A stretch of DNA of 64,000 nucleotides, from the NCBI RefSeq assembly GCF_019279795.1, contig NC_056730.1:613154890-613218889 (forward strand), in the 5' to 3' direction. Shown piece after piece: positions 1 through 9,899 of the stretch. Under the pieces are notes generated by a model. It ran no database searches. It was not told the DNA's origin and saw only the letters and a program-made list of their open reading frames with translations. Origin of the DNA: Protopterus annectens. Taxonomy: Eukaryota; Chordata; Ceratodontiformes; Protopteridae. The position numbers and the translations under genes were made by a program. Every line of letters starts with the position of its first letter. Position 1 is the first letter of the stretch.

Positions 1-556
1 TTAGGTTGTTGGTTTTGTGAAGCAGGGCTATCTCTCCACCTCTTTTATGTAGCTAGTCTGCCCTGAGAATGTTATAACTGGGTGGGGTAATGGAATTGTC
101 CTTGATATGTGGTTTAAGCCACGTCTCTGTGATGAGTATAATATTGGGGTTATGTAAGGAGATGGTGGCATGAAGTTCTGTTTTATTCATAATCTTGTGG
201 ATGTTCACGTTTAGTATAAATAAGTCAGTGGATTTGTGTTTAGATGGAAGGTGGAAAGTACATCGATCATTTGTGGGGGTTATTGGGCCAGGGTTGGGGT
301 GAATATCACCTTCTAGTAGTAACTGGGTAGTTAAAGTGGTGCTAGTTTTTAGGTAGTGCCTGATTAGGGAGTGAAAATTGAAACTTGGTTGCTTTTTAGA
401 TGGGGAGAGGTAATAAATAGGGGAGGTTAGATGTATGGGGGTTTGGCTGTATACAGCTGGGAATATGCTTGTATGAATGGAGTATTGATAATGCTGTGGG
501 GTAGGGTGGGGGATTTGAAGTTGATGCAGTGAGTGATTGTGAAGTGATAAGAGGTG
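1..556 (-). pseudogene. L2-like ORF2, N-terminal part with 2A-like motif
   Basis: The minus-strand frame is open from 556 to 56 (about 167 codons) and is missed by ATG-based ORF calling because it has no early ATG. At 310-284 it encodes GDIHPNPGP preceded by a leucine run (QLLLE), which matches the layout of 2A-like ribosome-skipping peptides. It then enters the endonuclease domain, with an N-terminal block around 230-190 (LNVNIHKIMNKTELHAT) and the catalytic-glutamate block ITETWLKP near 120-97. A TAG at 55-53 interrupts the frame, but homologous sequence continues to the window edge. Known for the family: this domain nicks target DNA for target-primed reverse transcription. The copy is broken and 3' incomplete in this window. 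Confidence 0.65.
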
Positions 557-990
557 CTAATGGAGGCTACAGAGAGACAGGTGAGTAGGAAAGCTAGTAG
601 TAGGAGTGTATAACAGAGTCAAGTCTGGGGAATGTGGGTCATAATTGGAATGGTGTTATGTAGGAAAAGGCTGTTATTGTACTTGAGGAGGGTGTGGGTT
701 GGGTGAGAATGAGAAGTAGGTTTCGATATTGTTTTAGTAGGAAGGCTGGACCAAGATGAGGGAGTTACACTGGGTGATGTTTTGTTGATACAGATGGAAT
801 GTGGGTTAGAATAAGTAATGTTCTGTGATGTTTGACTGGATGGCTGGTGTGGTTCAGAGGGTCAGGTGATCTGAGTTTAGAATAAATCTAGAGGTAGAGG
901 GGGTGGGTGAGAATTGGGGGCAGGGTAGAGGAGTGGAGTGAGCCTGAGTTCACAGAGGGCAAACGGAGTGGGGCTGGACCAGGAATGAAA
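1..990 (-). mobile_element. L2-like LINE, 5' part (runs off left edge)
   Basis: The minus strand reads from a C-rich leader (about 990 to 560) into an open frame that carries a 2A-like motif and then the start of an apurinic-type endonuclease domain. The element continues beyond base 1. The leader boundary near 990 is a guess based on where the C-rich composition stops. Assignment to the L2 group rests on the endonuclease start and on the 2A-like leader known from L2/CR1-type LINEs. Confidence 0.65.
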
Positions 991-2039
991 AAGTGGCACC
1001 AAAAACAATCTATCATATGGTAGTCAGCCCATTAAGTGAGTTATATCATAATGTGCACCAGGGGTCTAGATAACCTGCACCAGAATTAAATATGAGTTAG
1101 GTTTAGCTTTTGAAAGTAAAGGATGGTACCACGGCCTAGTCGGTATATGGGGCTACTCTGCATTGAGCATTTGTTTTAGTCACCACTTGTGAGCTGGCCC
1201 AGGAAGCCAGAAGGTGGGATGGATAGCTGGCAGAAAGAAAGAATGGCCTACACCACTCTACTGGTATCGGTAGAGAGGAGACCGATACCTGTGTATCTGC
1301 TGTCACCTAGTGGGATAGTAAAATTGGTGTCAGAGGCACAAGAATATGAAACAGGTGGAATTAGGAAATTGCACTATTGGGAAATAGATTGTCTTGTGAG
1401 TGTGCTGTCCTGTAACTGCTTTTACAGTAGTTCATAGGTACTATGACAGGGTGGTCTGAACTACAGTTGGTAGGACAGTGACAATATGCTAGCACCTACA
1501 TTGCCACTATGTTGAAGGGTGCAGTCTAGCTGGTGGTTTTCAGCTGGAGAAACCTGTCTGTAGTAAGAAAGAAAATCACTGAATGGGTGTATATGTGGGT
1601 GGGGGAGAATACCTCAAGTGACTTGACTGGATGAAAAAACAAACAAACAAGGGGAAAGGTCATGAGAAAGTATAAATGGTTCAACAGAGCAGCAATCTGT
1701 ACTACCTGGATTTACTGGTTATGTTACACTGTATGCCTGTTTTTATTAAAGGACATATTTGTGGAAAACGTACTAAGACCACAGAGTTGTAGTTCTGGGG
1801 GCTGCCAACACATGGATGTATTTTAAATATATGACATACTGTATAGTTAGATAGGGCCTTCAGTTTCTAATGTTTCTGCATGTAATTTCATGCCATACAA
1901 AGGAAATGGACAGTAAAGAACAGTAATACAGCATAATGTATACATTTCCATAGCATAACAAGCAGCAGATTTGCTCAATGGTTAGCAAAGTGTATACACA
2001 TGCTAGATACATGTGTTTGCACACTGCTAAGCACTGCAC
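991..2039. other. Unassigned sequence
   Basis: I see no recognisable gene or repeat here. The 82-codon open frame at 1189-1437 shows no domain or composition that supports it as a gene. Confidence 0.5.
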
Positions 2040-2565
2040 AAATGTGAGGCATATTCCTAAAGTCTGACAGTTAGTATTGAGTCCCTGGAATATACCTACT
2101 ACTTCACCAACTCTGTTGTAGCAGGTGTTAATGCAGTTCATGCAGTGATACATTCCTTTTTGGAGCCAGATGGTTCTGGTTCAAATACAGGTGTATATCA
2201 TGGGTCTATATTATAATCTTGAAGGTTTAAAACTTCGAATCACTAAAGATCGAACTTTAGTGATCGAAGTCTTAAACCATCCAAACCAAAAAAAAAAAAA
2301 AAATAGCAAATAAAAAAAAAAAAACGAAATAGTGTGTGCACCCCCCACACCCTCCCTACTTAAATATACAAACTCTGAGAACGCACTACATTGAAGTAAA
2401 CGGAAATCTCCCCCTACAGAGATTTTCTGTTTAAACATTCAATGTAGTTCACTTTCGGTATTCTCGTGTCGACAATATCATATTCGATATTGTCAGACTT
2501 CGAAATTTTAATATAGACCTGTATATCATACCTTAAAATACTTTTCATTACAGAGTGATAATTTA
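2040..2565. repeat. Interspersed repeat copy 1 (interrupted by MITE 2212-2525)
   Basis: The blocks 2040-2211 and 2526-2565 together match 2730-2925. Shared landmarks are AAAGTCTGACAGTT, GCAGGTGTTAATGCAGTT and GGTTCAAATAC. The last resembles a tRNA B box, so the repeat may be a tRNA-related SINE. The match continues on both sides of the MITE, so the second copy serves as an approximate empty site. Confidence 0.6.
2212..2525. mobile_element. Long-TIR MITE, copy 1 (MULE-like)
   Basis: The element begins GGGTCTATATTA and ends TAATATAGACCT. Its inverted ends are long and themselves contain small hairpins (AAAGATCGAACTTT; ATCATATTCGATAT). It is flanked by the 9-bp direct repeat GTATATCAT, consistent with a target-site duplication. 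The interior shares the block CTACTTAAATATAC...AACTCTGAGA with the copy at 41287-41690. It has no coding capacity. Long TIRs plus 8-10 bp duplications fit Mutator-like (MULE) non-autonomous elements. The superfamily is inference; hAT (8 bp) is the alternative. Confidence 0.65.
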
Positions 2566-2729
2566 ATGACATGAATTGCTTATACAAGATGTGTTGCTGT
2601 GTGTTGGCATACTGCAGTGGTGTTAACTGGTATTGAACAGTGGTAAAAGCATCATTTTAACACCACTCCCCATTAGTGCGAGATGCACACCTCCATGCAA
2701 ACATGGAACCCAAAAAGTAAAGGGATCCA

Positions 2730-2925
2730 TTACTTCTCCAGCATTGCTAAAGTCTGACAGTTCTGTGTCTCTGGAATACACCTGCTACTTAACTGATTCT
2801 GTGACAGCAGGTGTTAATGCAGTTAATGAAGTGATACATCCCTTTTTGGGGACAGATGGTACTGGGTTCAAATACAACTGTGTGTAATACTTTTAACTAC
2901 TTTCATATTACCGTTGCTGCAGCTT
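2730..2925 (+). repeat. Interspersed repeat copy 2
   Basis: Uninterrupted counterpart of the repeat at 2040-2565. It has the same order of landmarks ending in a B-box-like GGTTCAAATAC, followed by the same AATACTTTT-type tail. Confidence 0.55.
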
Positions 2926-3840
2926 GGTGCATAATGCACACCAACGCACAATAATGCATTAAAGAAAATAAATGGAGAGCAAACAGGGGGAAGAACACAT
3001 GGAAAGGAATACAGGAATGTGAAGGAGGGAGATAAGAAAGAACCATAGCTAACCATTTTTTCAGCAGTAAAAACTGATAATATATGCAAAATATTAGGTG
3101 AATTTGGACTGTCAACTACAGAGAGAGGGATGACCACAACACAATCATGATGTACAGGCAGTTAGATCTACTCAAGTATGCCAAGTATTCATGGGTGCAA
3201 AATGGGGATCTATGTATGGGATGATTTTTTTTTTTTTTTTTTTTTTGGGACAGGTTCCTATTTTTTTTTTTTTTGAGAGAGAGAAGATTGTTAGTAAGGG
3301 ACATAGGTATGTCTGGGTCTGATAAGCTGGATAGGTGAGGAAGAATTGCAGACAGACAAGACAAACAAGACAAGATACAGGGAAGGTGATGGACGCAAGA
3401 AGTCTGTGGACACCGTGGATGGGGTGAGGGTGGGGACATCCAGGACCCATGGTCATCAAGCTGGGTGACAGTGAGAACTGAGTCCTCACCCACTGGACTG
3501 TCATTACTGGTATCATACTTCACCACTGGTTGGAGTGCTTGACATCTCCTTCTCCTGGTACTTCATAGAATGAGAGCAGCTTCTCCAGCTGGTATAGGTG
3601 TGCACCAATAGTGCAGCACACAAACCTAAGCACAATTCTTGGCAACTCTGTGCTGGTGATAAACTCACTACCTCTGCCACGGCTCCCAGTATGACTACCT
3701 GAGGAAGCAGATACTGCAGATGTGGTGCTGCCAGGTTGGCTCCCAGACATGCTGGGCAATGGTGCCCTAGCCAGTGAAATGGAGCAGGTGGATCTTGTAA
3801 GTCAGGCCTACCCAATTACACTGTGAAGCATTTCATGATG
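2926..3840 (-). repeat. Unassigned repeat family X, copy 1
   Basis: Similar in order and sequence to 40735-42130. Shared parts are an AC-rich start, an ACCATA...ACCCATTT block, a long poly-T with AAGAAAAG flanks, a GACAGACAAGACA block, and a block around 3480 (GAGTCCTCACCCACTGGACTGTCA). Minus-strand frames of 70-136 codons overlap here but are low-complexity or interrupted. The family may be the non-transposase half of a DNA transposon, which I could not establish. The poly-T runs at 3227-3247 and 3260-3275 read as A-tracts on the minus strand. Confidence 0.45.
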
Positions 3841-4292
3841 TGGTACACATGGGTGACATGGACACATTTTGAAGACGTAATAAAATAAAGCATAACATTA
3901 AAAAAATAAAATAAAAAAAGAGAGTTAGGGGTTGGGGTGAGAAAAAAGAGATAAGATTAGCACTTTCATATGTGACAGTGCAATGCATTAATACAGTTAT
4001 TTGACTCTATTATCTCAACCTTAACAGATAACTTTTACTTTTAAGACTACCATCTCCTAACAGATGCACACTATACTACAGATTGCAGCAAGTACTGCTT
4101 TACATGTGCATATACTGCACATATGGGTGTTCCAGTTATACAGATTACACTTTACAGCAGGGCATGTGTGCTACTGGTATAGAGCTTTTACTTTAAACCT
4201 TTAAGTTACACATAACTGAAGAATTAACAGTATTATATATTTGGGAAGTGTGGTATTTGAACCCACAACCTCTGACTAAAGTATTATATTGT
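3841..4292. other. Unassigned sequence
   Basis: No gene is visible. A B-box-like TTTGAACCCAC on the reverse strand near 4257 may be a decayed tRNA-derived SINE head. Confidence 0.4.
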
Positions 4293-4464
4293 ACTCTTGG
4301 TTTGTACTACAGACTAATGCATGCATACTTGCTTTTACAATTGAGATATGCACACTCAATTTGATATTGTAATATTGGACTCTTGGTTTGTGCTACAGAC
4401 TAATGTATGCATCCTTGCTTTTACAGTTGAGATATTCATGCTCGATTTGATATAACTATAAAAT
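4293..4464 (+). repeat. Tandem duplication, period 86 bp
   Basis: Two head-to-tail copies begin ACTCTTGGTTTGT at 4293 and 4379. They share CTACAGACTAATG, CTTGCTTTTACA and TTGAGATAT with scattered substitutions, so the duplication is old compared with the one at 5167. Confidence 0.8.
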
Positions 4465-5166
4465 ACCAGAACAGCTATCTTTAACTTTTAATGCTACAAT
4501 AACAGTACTCTTCTGCTGCATACCACATGACTACCTCATTCTTGCCAATCTATTGACATGGGTCCTAACCTTCACTTCCATTTCATGGCAGCTGTGGAAA
4601 AAAACAGGACGGAACTGAATACCATTATAGATGCCATTCTTGCCTGTATTCAGCTTTTAAACCTTACAGGTACTCTCTGTAGTTGATACTTACACATCTG
4701 TGTGATGTCCTCTATCCTATATTCCTCATTACAAGCATCAAGGGTATCTCTCTTCCTCTGACATAGGTCACTAAAGTGGTGCCTACATTGGTCACCAGGC
4801 CAAACTATCAAATGCCTCTGACTTATAATGGGGCCCGGAATAGTCCACCCGCAGTAGACTGGCACTGTGGTGTTTCACTAGGAGTCCAATAAAAATGTTG
4901 GACTCCTGGACACCCCATCTCTGAGCCCTAAATCTCATACCCTCTTCACGAATAATTGCCATGTCTACCAAGGATCAAGAGCAATGGAGACTGATGGGTT
5001 CCTGCCAGTTCCAGTTATTTCATTTACTGGGAGTGTGTGCACTGTTTGAAAATGTTGCACACTGCTTACAATCTCGCAAACACGGTGCTCAGCAGTGCTC
5101 ACCCCTAAGCCCATGTTTGTGTAATGGTAAGCAGTGCAAAACATTGGCAAGCTGTGAAGAATTACA
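4465..5166. other. Unassigned sequence with a short basic minus-strand frame
   Basis: The minus frame 4865-4650 (71 codons) has a cysteine- and histidine-containing basic stretch. It could be a relic of a DNA-binding transposon protein, but nothing in the sequence secures that. No other feature is seen. Confidence 0.3.
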
Positions 5167-5420
5167 CAGGCAGTTGTGTATGTGTGTTAGGCAAATGTGA
5201 AGGCCATGCCAGTCCAGATAGCAGAAATATAGTTACAGGAACATAATACACAGTATACCCACAGTCATAGATTTGATAATAAATGTGGTAATACAGGCAG
5301 TTGTGTATGTGTGTTAGGCAAATGTGAAGGGCATGCCAGTCCAGATAGCAGAAATATAGTTACAGGAACATAATACACAGTATACCCACAGTCATAGATT
5401 TGATAATAAATGTGGTAATA
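5167..5420 (+). repeat. Recent tandem duplication, period 127 bp
   Basis: Two almost identical copies start CAGGCAGTTGTGTATG at 5167 and 5294. Only about one substitution is visible (GGCCATGCC versus GGGCATGCC). The near identity implies a recent duplication. Confidence 0.9.
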
Positions 5421-5456
5421 CATAGATAAATACATAAATGAATAAATAAATAAATA
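5421..5456 (+). repeat. AAAT-type simple repeat (retroposon-like tail)
   Basis: The run of ATAAATA/AAATAAAT units resembles the tail that ends the L2 copies at 40420 and 56540. No L2 coding sequence lies directly upstream, so it could be the tail of a lost or very short insertion. Confidence 0.45.
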
Positions 5457-6609
5457 ACTGAGACCGTATTAGTGTCTCAGCCTTCATACATAAAGCAATA
5501 TCATCTACACTTTGTCAAGTGTTAAAAGTGAGTGTGAATATAATATAATATATTGGGAAGTGGAACGACAGTAAAAGTGTATGTTGATTTGAACCCATGA
5601 CCCTGTGTATGGTAGTTCTACATTTACACCTGTTGCCACAAGAGAGTTGAATTAACAGCTGTTCGTGTTTCAGTTCATTGCTATAAACTGCAATGTCACA
5701 ACAGTGAAAAAAAAAGTTGCACACCCTGTACCATCTGTACTTCAGCCCTACACTTATACCTGTTGTCACAGGCAATAGCATTGATTGAATGTATCCAGTT
5801 TCTGTTTTTGACTGTCTGCTTTCTGGGTAGTCCACTTACCCTGTTTGCACACTGCCACACTTCGTACAAACAAGATAAGCACAGCCAAGCCTGACATTCT
5901 TTTCTCTGGTTCTTGTGTTTGCGCTAAGTGGCGCATCGTGCAAACAGTGGCTGAACAAAAAAAAAAAAACACAAAAAAGGGAGAAATAGTTGAAATAGGG
6001 AAATGCAATCCATGACATACACAGTAGAAAATCTTAGTACACATGAGATATTTCTACATAGGTCTGGATTTCAACTCTCACTCCAATGCACCTTCAAAAA
6101 ACAGGATAGGTGCCTTATCTCTCTTTGTCACACAGCTTTGCAGCAAAGAACTGAAGTCAGTCTTCACACAACCAGCTAAATACCAGGTGAGTTACTGTTA
6201 TAGCACATACAAGGTTACACTCTACTTTTGGGGGGCAAAGCTGAGTTACTGCTATGGCAAAAACAAGCAAAGACTTTTCTTTTTGGATGAGCAAAAGTGA
6301 GTTATTTTGTCACCTACATACTGCATATGCTGGAATGTATTGAAGAATACTGTGAAGCAAAGGCTTTTACGCTGTTATCTTTATGCATTATCTAGAAGTG
6401 TACTGATGGTATGGGCATGTTTGTCTCCTTATCTTGAATCCTGACTGTTGTTAGTATTTCACATCTGTAGACTGTTTTATGTTTCTCCAGTGGCTAATAC
6501 TGACTGGCTACTTTTTCTGTTTTATCTGGAAACAGTTATTTTGTAGTTATGTGATACTTATGTGTATTATACTTCTGTTGTCTTTTAGGACACCTACAAT
6601 TATGCTACA
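5457..6609. other. Unassigned sequence
   Basis: No supported gene. On the minus strand, 5640-5585 has a tRNA-like arrangement ending in a B-box-like GGGTTCAAATC, possibly a decayed SINE head. The open frames at 5515-6300 are not supported by any motif. Confidence 0.4.
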
Positions 6610-6849
6610 CAGGTGTGTCAATCCTCAGAGACCCCCCTTTACTGATGGGGAAAATTAAGTTATTGTGGATGGGTTTTGGCAACATGGTTCTTTTCTCCTG
6701 GAAAGGGTACAGGGTGATATGGCATGCAGGATGCAAATATGACAGCAGATTGTCCAGGTTGGGTGGCCATTGCAGAACATATTAACAGATGTCCCACAAG
6801 GCCACTGACATGATCACAACTGCATGTAGGTGAACAGCTGCAATGAGCC

Positions 6850-8030
6850 GTGACTAAATGGCTACTGGAAGGAGGGCCTGCTAGGGAACCACCACTAACC
6901 CCCAATGAACAGTTCTTGGCCAATATCAGAGATCTAGACAGCTTCCAGGAGAGTGCAGGACAGCATGTACTAGATGCAGGAGCAGCACCTTTTGAGACAG
7001 AAAGGATGTCCCAGGAGGAGCTTCCAGGTAGGCTTTGTTATCTGAAGAGTTGAATAATGTTGTATAGTAAGTCAATTGAAATGAATAAGGTAATTCTGTG
7101 TCACGTCTTTTTTAGGGGGATTGAAGATTGCTACAGTTATAAGCTTAGATTGAGTTGTCATCCACATTCTTGTTAAAACTAGACAATGCACATATAAAGG
7201 GGTAAATGTATTACTCCCTTTGTTACTGTTAATTGTGATAATGTTGTCCTTAGTTCTTGCTTGACTACAGTGCAATATGTCTTCTGCAGATGGTTAGCCA
7301 AATATTTTTTATGTCAGTACTGCTGAGCAACTTAAAGATATGTTGTACTGTGTGATTTTGATCTCAGGCCTGTTTTGTGTACTGGTATACTGTCTGTAAT
7401 AGTGGCAGCACTGTTAGTTTGTTAGCATATATTGCACGATAGTAATGCAGGTTTTAATGTATTTCTGTGTTTCTTGCGTTTTATCACAGGTGATCATGAT
7501 GGTGGGAGTGTGGGCCCTATGCCACCTGATGTCAGTGTATTAGCAAACTCTGATGATAATGGTGGCCAAATTGAGGCACAGTCGAGGGTGTGCAGAGGCT
7601 GTATCTGACACAAAGGTTGACATACAGCCATCAACTGCATTTCCATTGGACACAGCCAGTAGGCTTATGCCTACCCAGTCCACTGAGCCCACAGATATTG
7701 GACAGGTGGAGGGCGAGGACATTGATCAGGAAAGTCTGGTTACTGTGGCTTCAGTACCTGTTGAGTCTGGACATAACAAAAGTGTGTGTGAGGTGTCACA
7801 CAGGAGGATTGATAGGGTTGATCGGAAGGGGCCTGCTGTCCCTGCTTCACCTGGTGCAGGTGTCACGTCCTGTGCCACTCAATGTATGTTTAGAGCCATC
7901 ATGGAGGTACAGGCACATTCTCATATGTGCTTCAAATGCTCAGGGTTGTGGATGTGACACAGTCTGACATGCATGACTGCCGCCACCATTTTGCTGATTC
8001 ACTGGATTGGATGAATGACATGTTGGAATG
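6850..8030 (+). pseudogene. Possible two-exon gene relic, unknown product
   Basis: The frame from 6850 (67 codons) reads into a donor-like CAG/GTAGGC at about 7028. An acceptor TTTTATCACAG at about 7490 joins the same phase and gives an acidic, Ser/Pro-rich continuation. A one-base shift near 7595 then opens a 134-codon frame (7553-7957). It ends in a segment with MFRAIMEVQAHSH, and after another shift near 7930 a heptad-like stretch runs to about 8030. The acidic centre plus a C-terminal helical segment resembles the Myb-like second protein of Harbinger transposons. That assignment is inference; I recognise no diagnostic DNA-binding motif. A decayed host gene is the alternative. Confidence 0.35.
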
Positions 8031-8562
8031 AGTGGTGTGTGATGGAATGTCTGCTGGGAATGGAACATCATCATGTTCCAATAGTGGAAATGTTTTCACT
8101 GCTCTTTCAGTGAGTGTGCTGTCCACACCCAGACATGGCAGTCCATGGGTTCATGGTCCTGGGCATCGCTATGAAGGGAGCTCATCCAGCAGACATTAGT
8201 CACATTCAGGTAGCAGTGCATCTGACCTTGGATGTGGAGATGCCAGTGCAACTCCTAGCAGAGGCAGTTCTTGTGGTCAGGGTTGACAATGATGAACTGC
8301 CACCTCTACCATGCATGGCTAACACCTGACAGACCAAGATGTAGAGCTAGCACAGAGCTTGGCTGCTTTCATGCAGATGCTCACACACCAATTTCACCTG
8401 GAATACCCCTACAGACACACACACAACAGTCAATCATTTTGCCTGACTGGCCAGTTGTTGTTTTATCTCATTGTCGGCTTTCTTCTCCTTCTTACTAACA
8501 CACACATTCACTGACCTTTTGTATCAGCCTAGGCTTCTTGACCCCACACACAACACCATGTG
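8031..8562. other. Unassigned sequence
   Basis: Possibly 3' untranslated sequence of the relic upstream. I see no independent feature. Confidence 0.35.
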
Positions 8563-8990
8563 CAAAAGTTAGACAGTTGATAACATCAGAATTTTGAAAC
8601 TTTGTAGTGAATGCTCCTGTATGGGTTGTGAAGTCAGAAACTGCTATGTGTATCATTACTTTCTAACTTGTCTCTGTAATGACCTCCACATAATACCCTG
8701 TGCAGGTGATGATAACTGTGACATATCCCTGTTTTCTAAAATTTGTATTCAGGGATACAAAAACTGTGTCTGATGCTCAGGATGCTTAGTTAAAATAGTG
8801 CTTAGTATGTCTGCATTTGTGTTGTTGAACAGCTCTTTGTACCTTTGACTTCTATTGGCCTTGAAAAGTTAGACAGTTGATAGCATTAAAATTACACAGC
8901 TCTATAGTGAATGCTGTTGTAAGGATTGTGAAGTCAGAAGCTGCAATGTGAATCATTACTTTTTAACTTCTCTCTTTTATGATTTCCAGG
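8563..8990 (+). repeat. Direct repeats about 130 bp long, spaced 300 bp
   Basis: AAAAGTTAGACAGTTGATA begins at 8563 and 8863. The following 130 bases match with substitutions (ATAGTGAATGCT, TTGTGAAGTCAGAA, AATCATTACTTT). The intervening sequence is not duplicated again, so this is a pair of 300-bp units with the second incomplete, or two copies of a small repeat. Confidence 0.7.
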
Positions 8991-9074
8991 CAAACATATG
9001 GTGCACATCATAAGTCACGCCATCATATTCAGATCTTAGGATTGTGTGACAGCACTGTAGTCAAATATCATCAG

Positions 9075-9335
9075 AATAATAATGCAGTATAATGCTCTCT
9101 TTTCCATGTACCTCAACAGACACATGCAGCAGCTAGAGAGACCACAGGGCTTTCTCAGCAAGTTAACACAGGGACTACAAACCATGCCATGACATATGTG
9201 GATAGACTAAAAGCCATGTCACTGTAGTCTGTCTTGTATAAAATGAGGTGACATTTGCCTGGCCTCCAGGCCAGTGTCTGACCATGCCCCAGTGGGATGT
9301 CTGCATATCCAAAAATCTGATATAGCTGATGACAT
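9075..9335 (+). mobile_element. CR1 LINE fragment (reverse-transcriptase C-terminal part)
   Basis: The translation holds the conserved CR1 stretch around MYLNRHMQQLERPQ (9108-9150). It continues, with stops and shifts, through the block that in other copies reads LLRGDLCLAYRA. The fragment is short and heavily decayed. Confidence 0.6.
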
Positions 9336-9414
9336 CAGCAGTTTCTTTTCAGAATATGGTAATGACAGTGTCCCACATTCTGAGGTAAAAGACTCTCTGT
9401 AATGTGAAGTAGAA

Positions 9415-9493
<79 letters not shown>
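9415..9493 (+). repeat. (AC)n microsatellite
   Basis: About 38 uninterrupted AC units. The cysteine/valine frame that spans it on the minus strand is an artefact. Confidence 0.95.
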
Positions 9494-9497
<4 letters not shown>

Positions 9498-9899
9498 ACT
9501 CAGTGAGAATAGAACACCTACCTAAGTACACAGAATACAGAATGCAGTATTTAAAGCAAGTGCCACAGCACAAGTCTGACTTTTGCAAGACTGCAGCTGA
9601 ACTTATAGTACATGACATCAGCAAGCTATGTGTGAGACAAGATGTTGGTAAGCCTGCATAGGTCATAGCTTCATAAGTTCATACAAAGTTACTACTATAA
9701 TAGCCCTAAGTTCCTAATGATGTTAGTAGGCTAATGACCCTAGGGCCTTTTTAAGCCCAGCAACGTTGTACCATTGTTTCCTTATAGACCAAGATATGTA
9801 ATCCATATTTGTAAATCCATGATCAGCACTGGTTGCCCCAGTCTAAGAGTAACATAGATGAAACCTCCTGGGGTAAATGTATGATTTCCCATCCAATTG

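Noticed and set aside
1189..1437. 82-codon frame
   Set aside because: No recognisable motif, no second copy and no neighbouring gene context.
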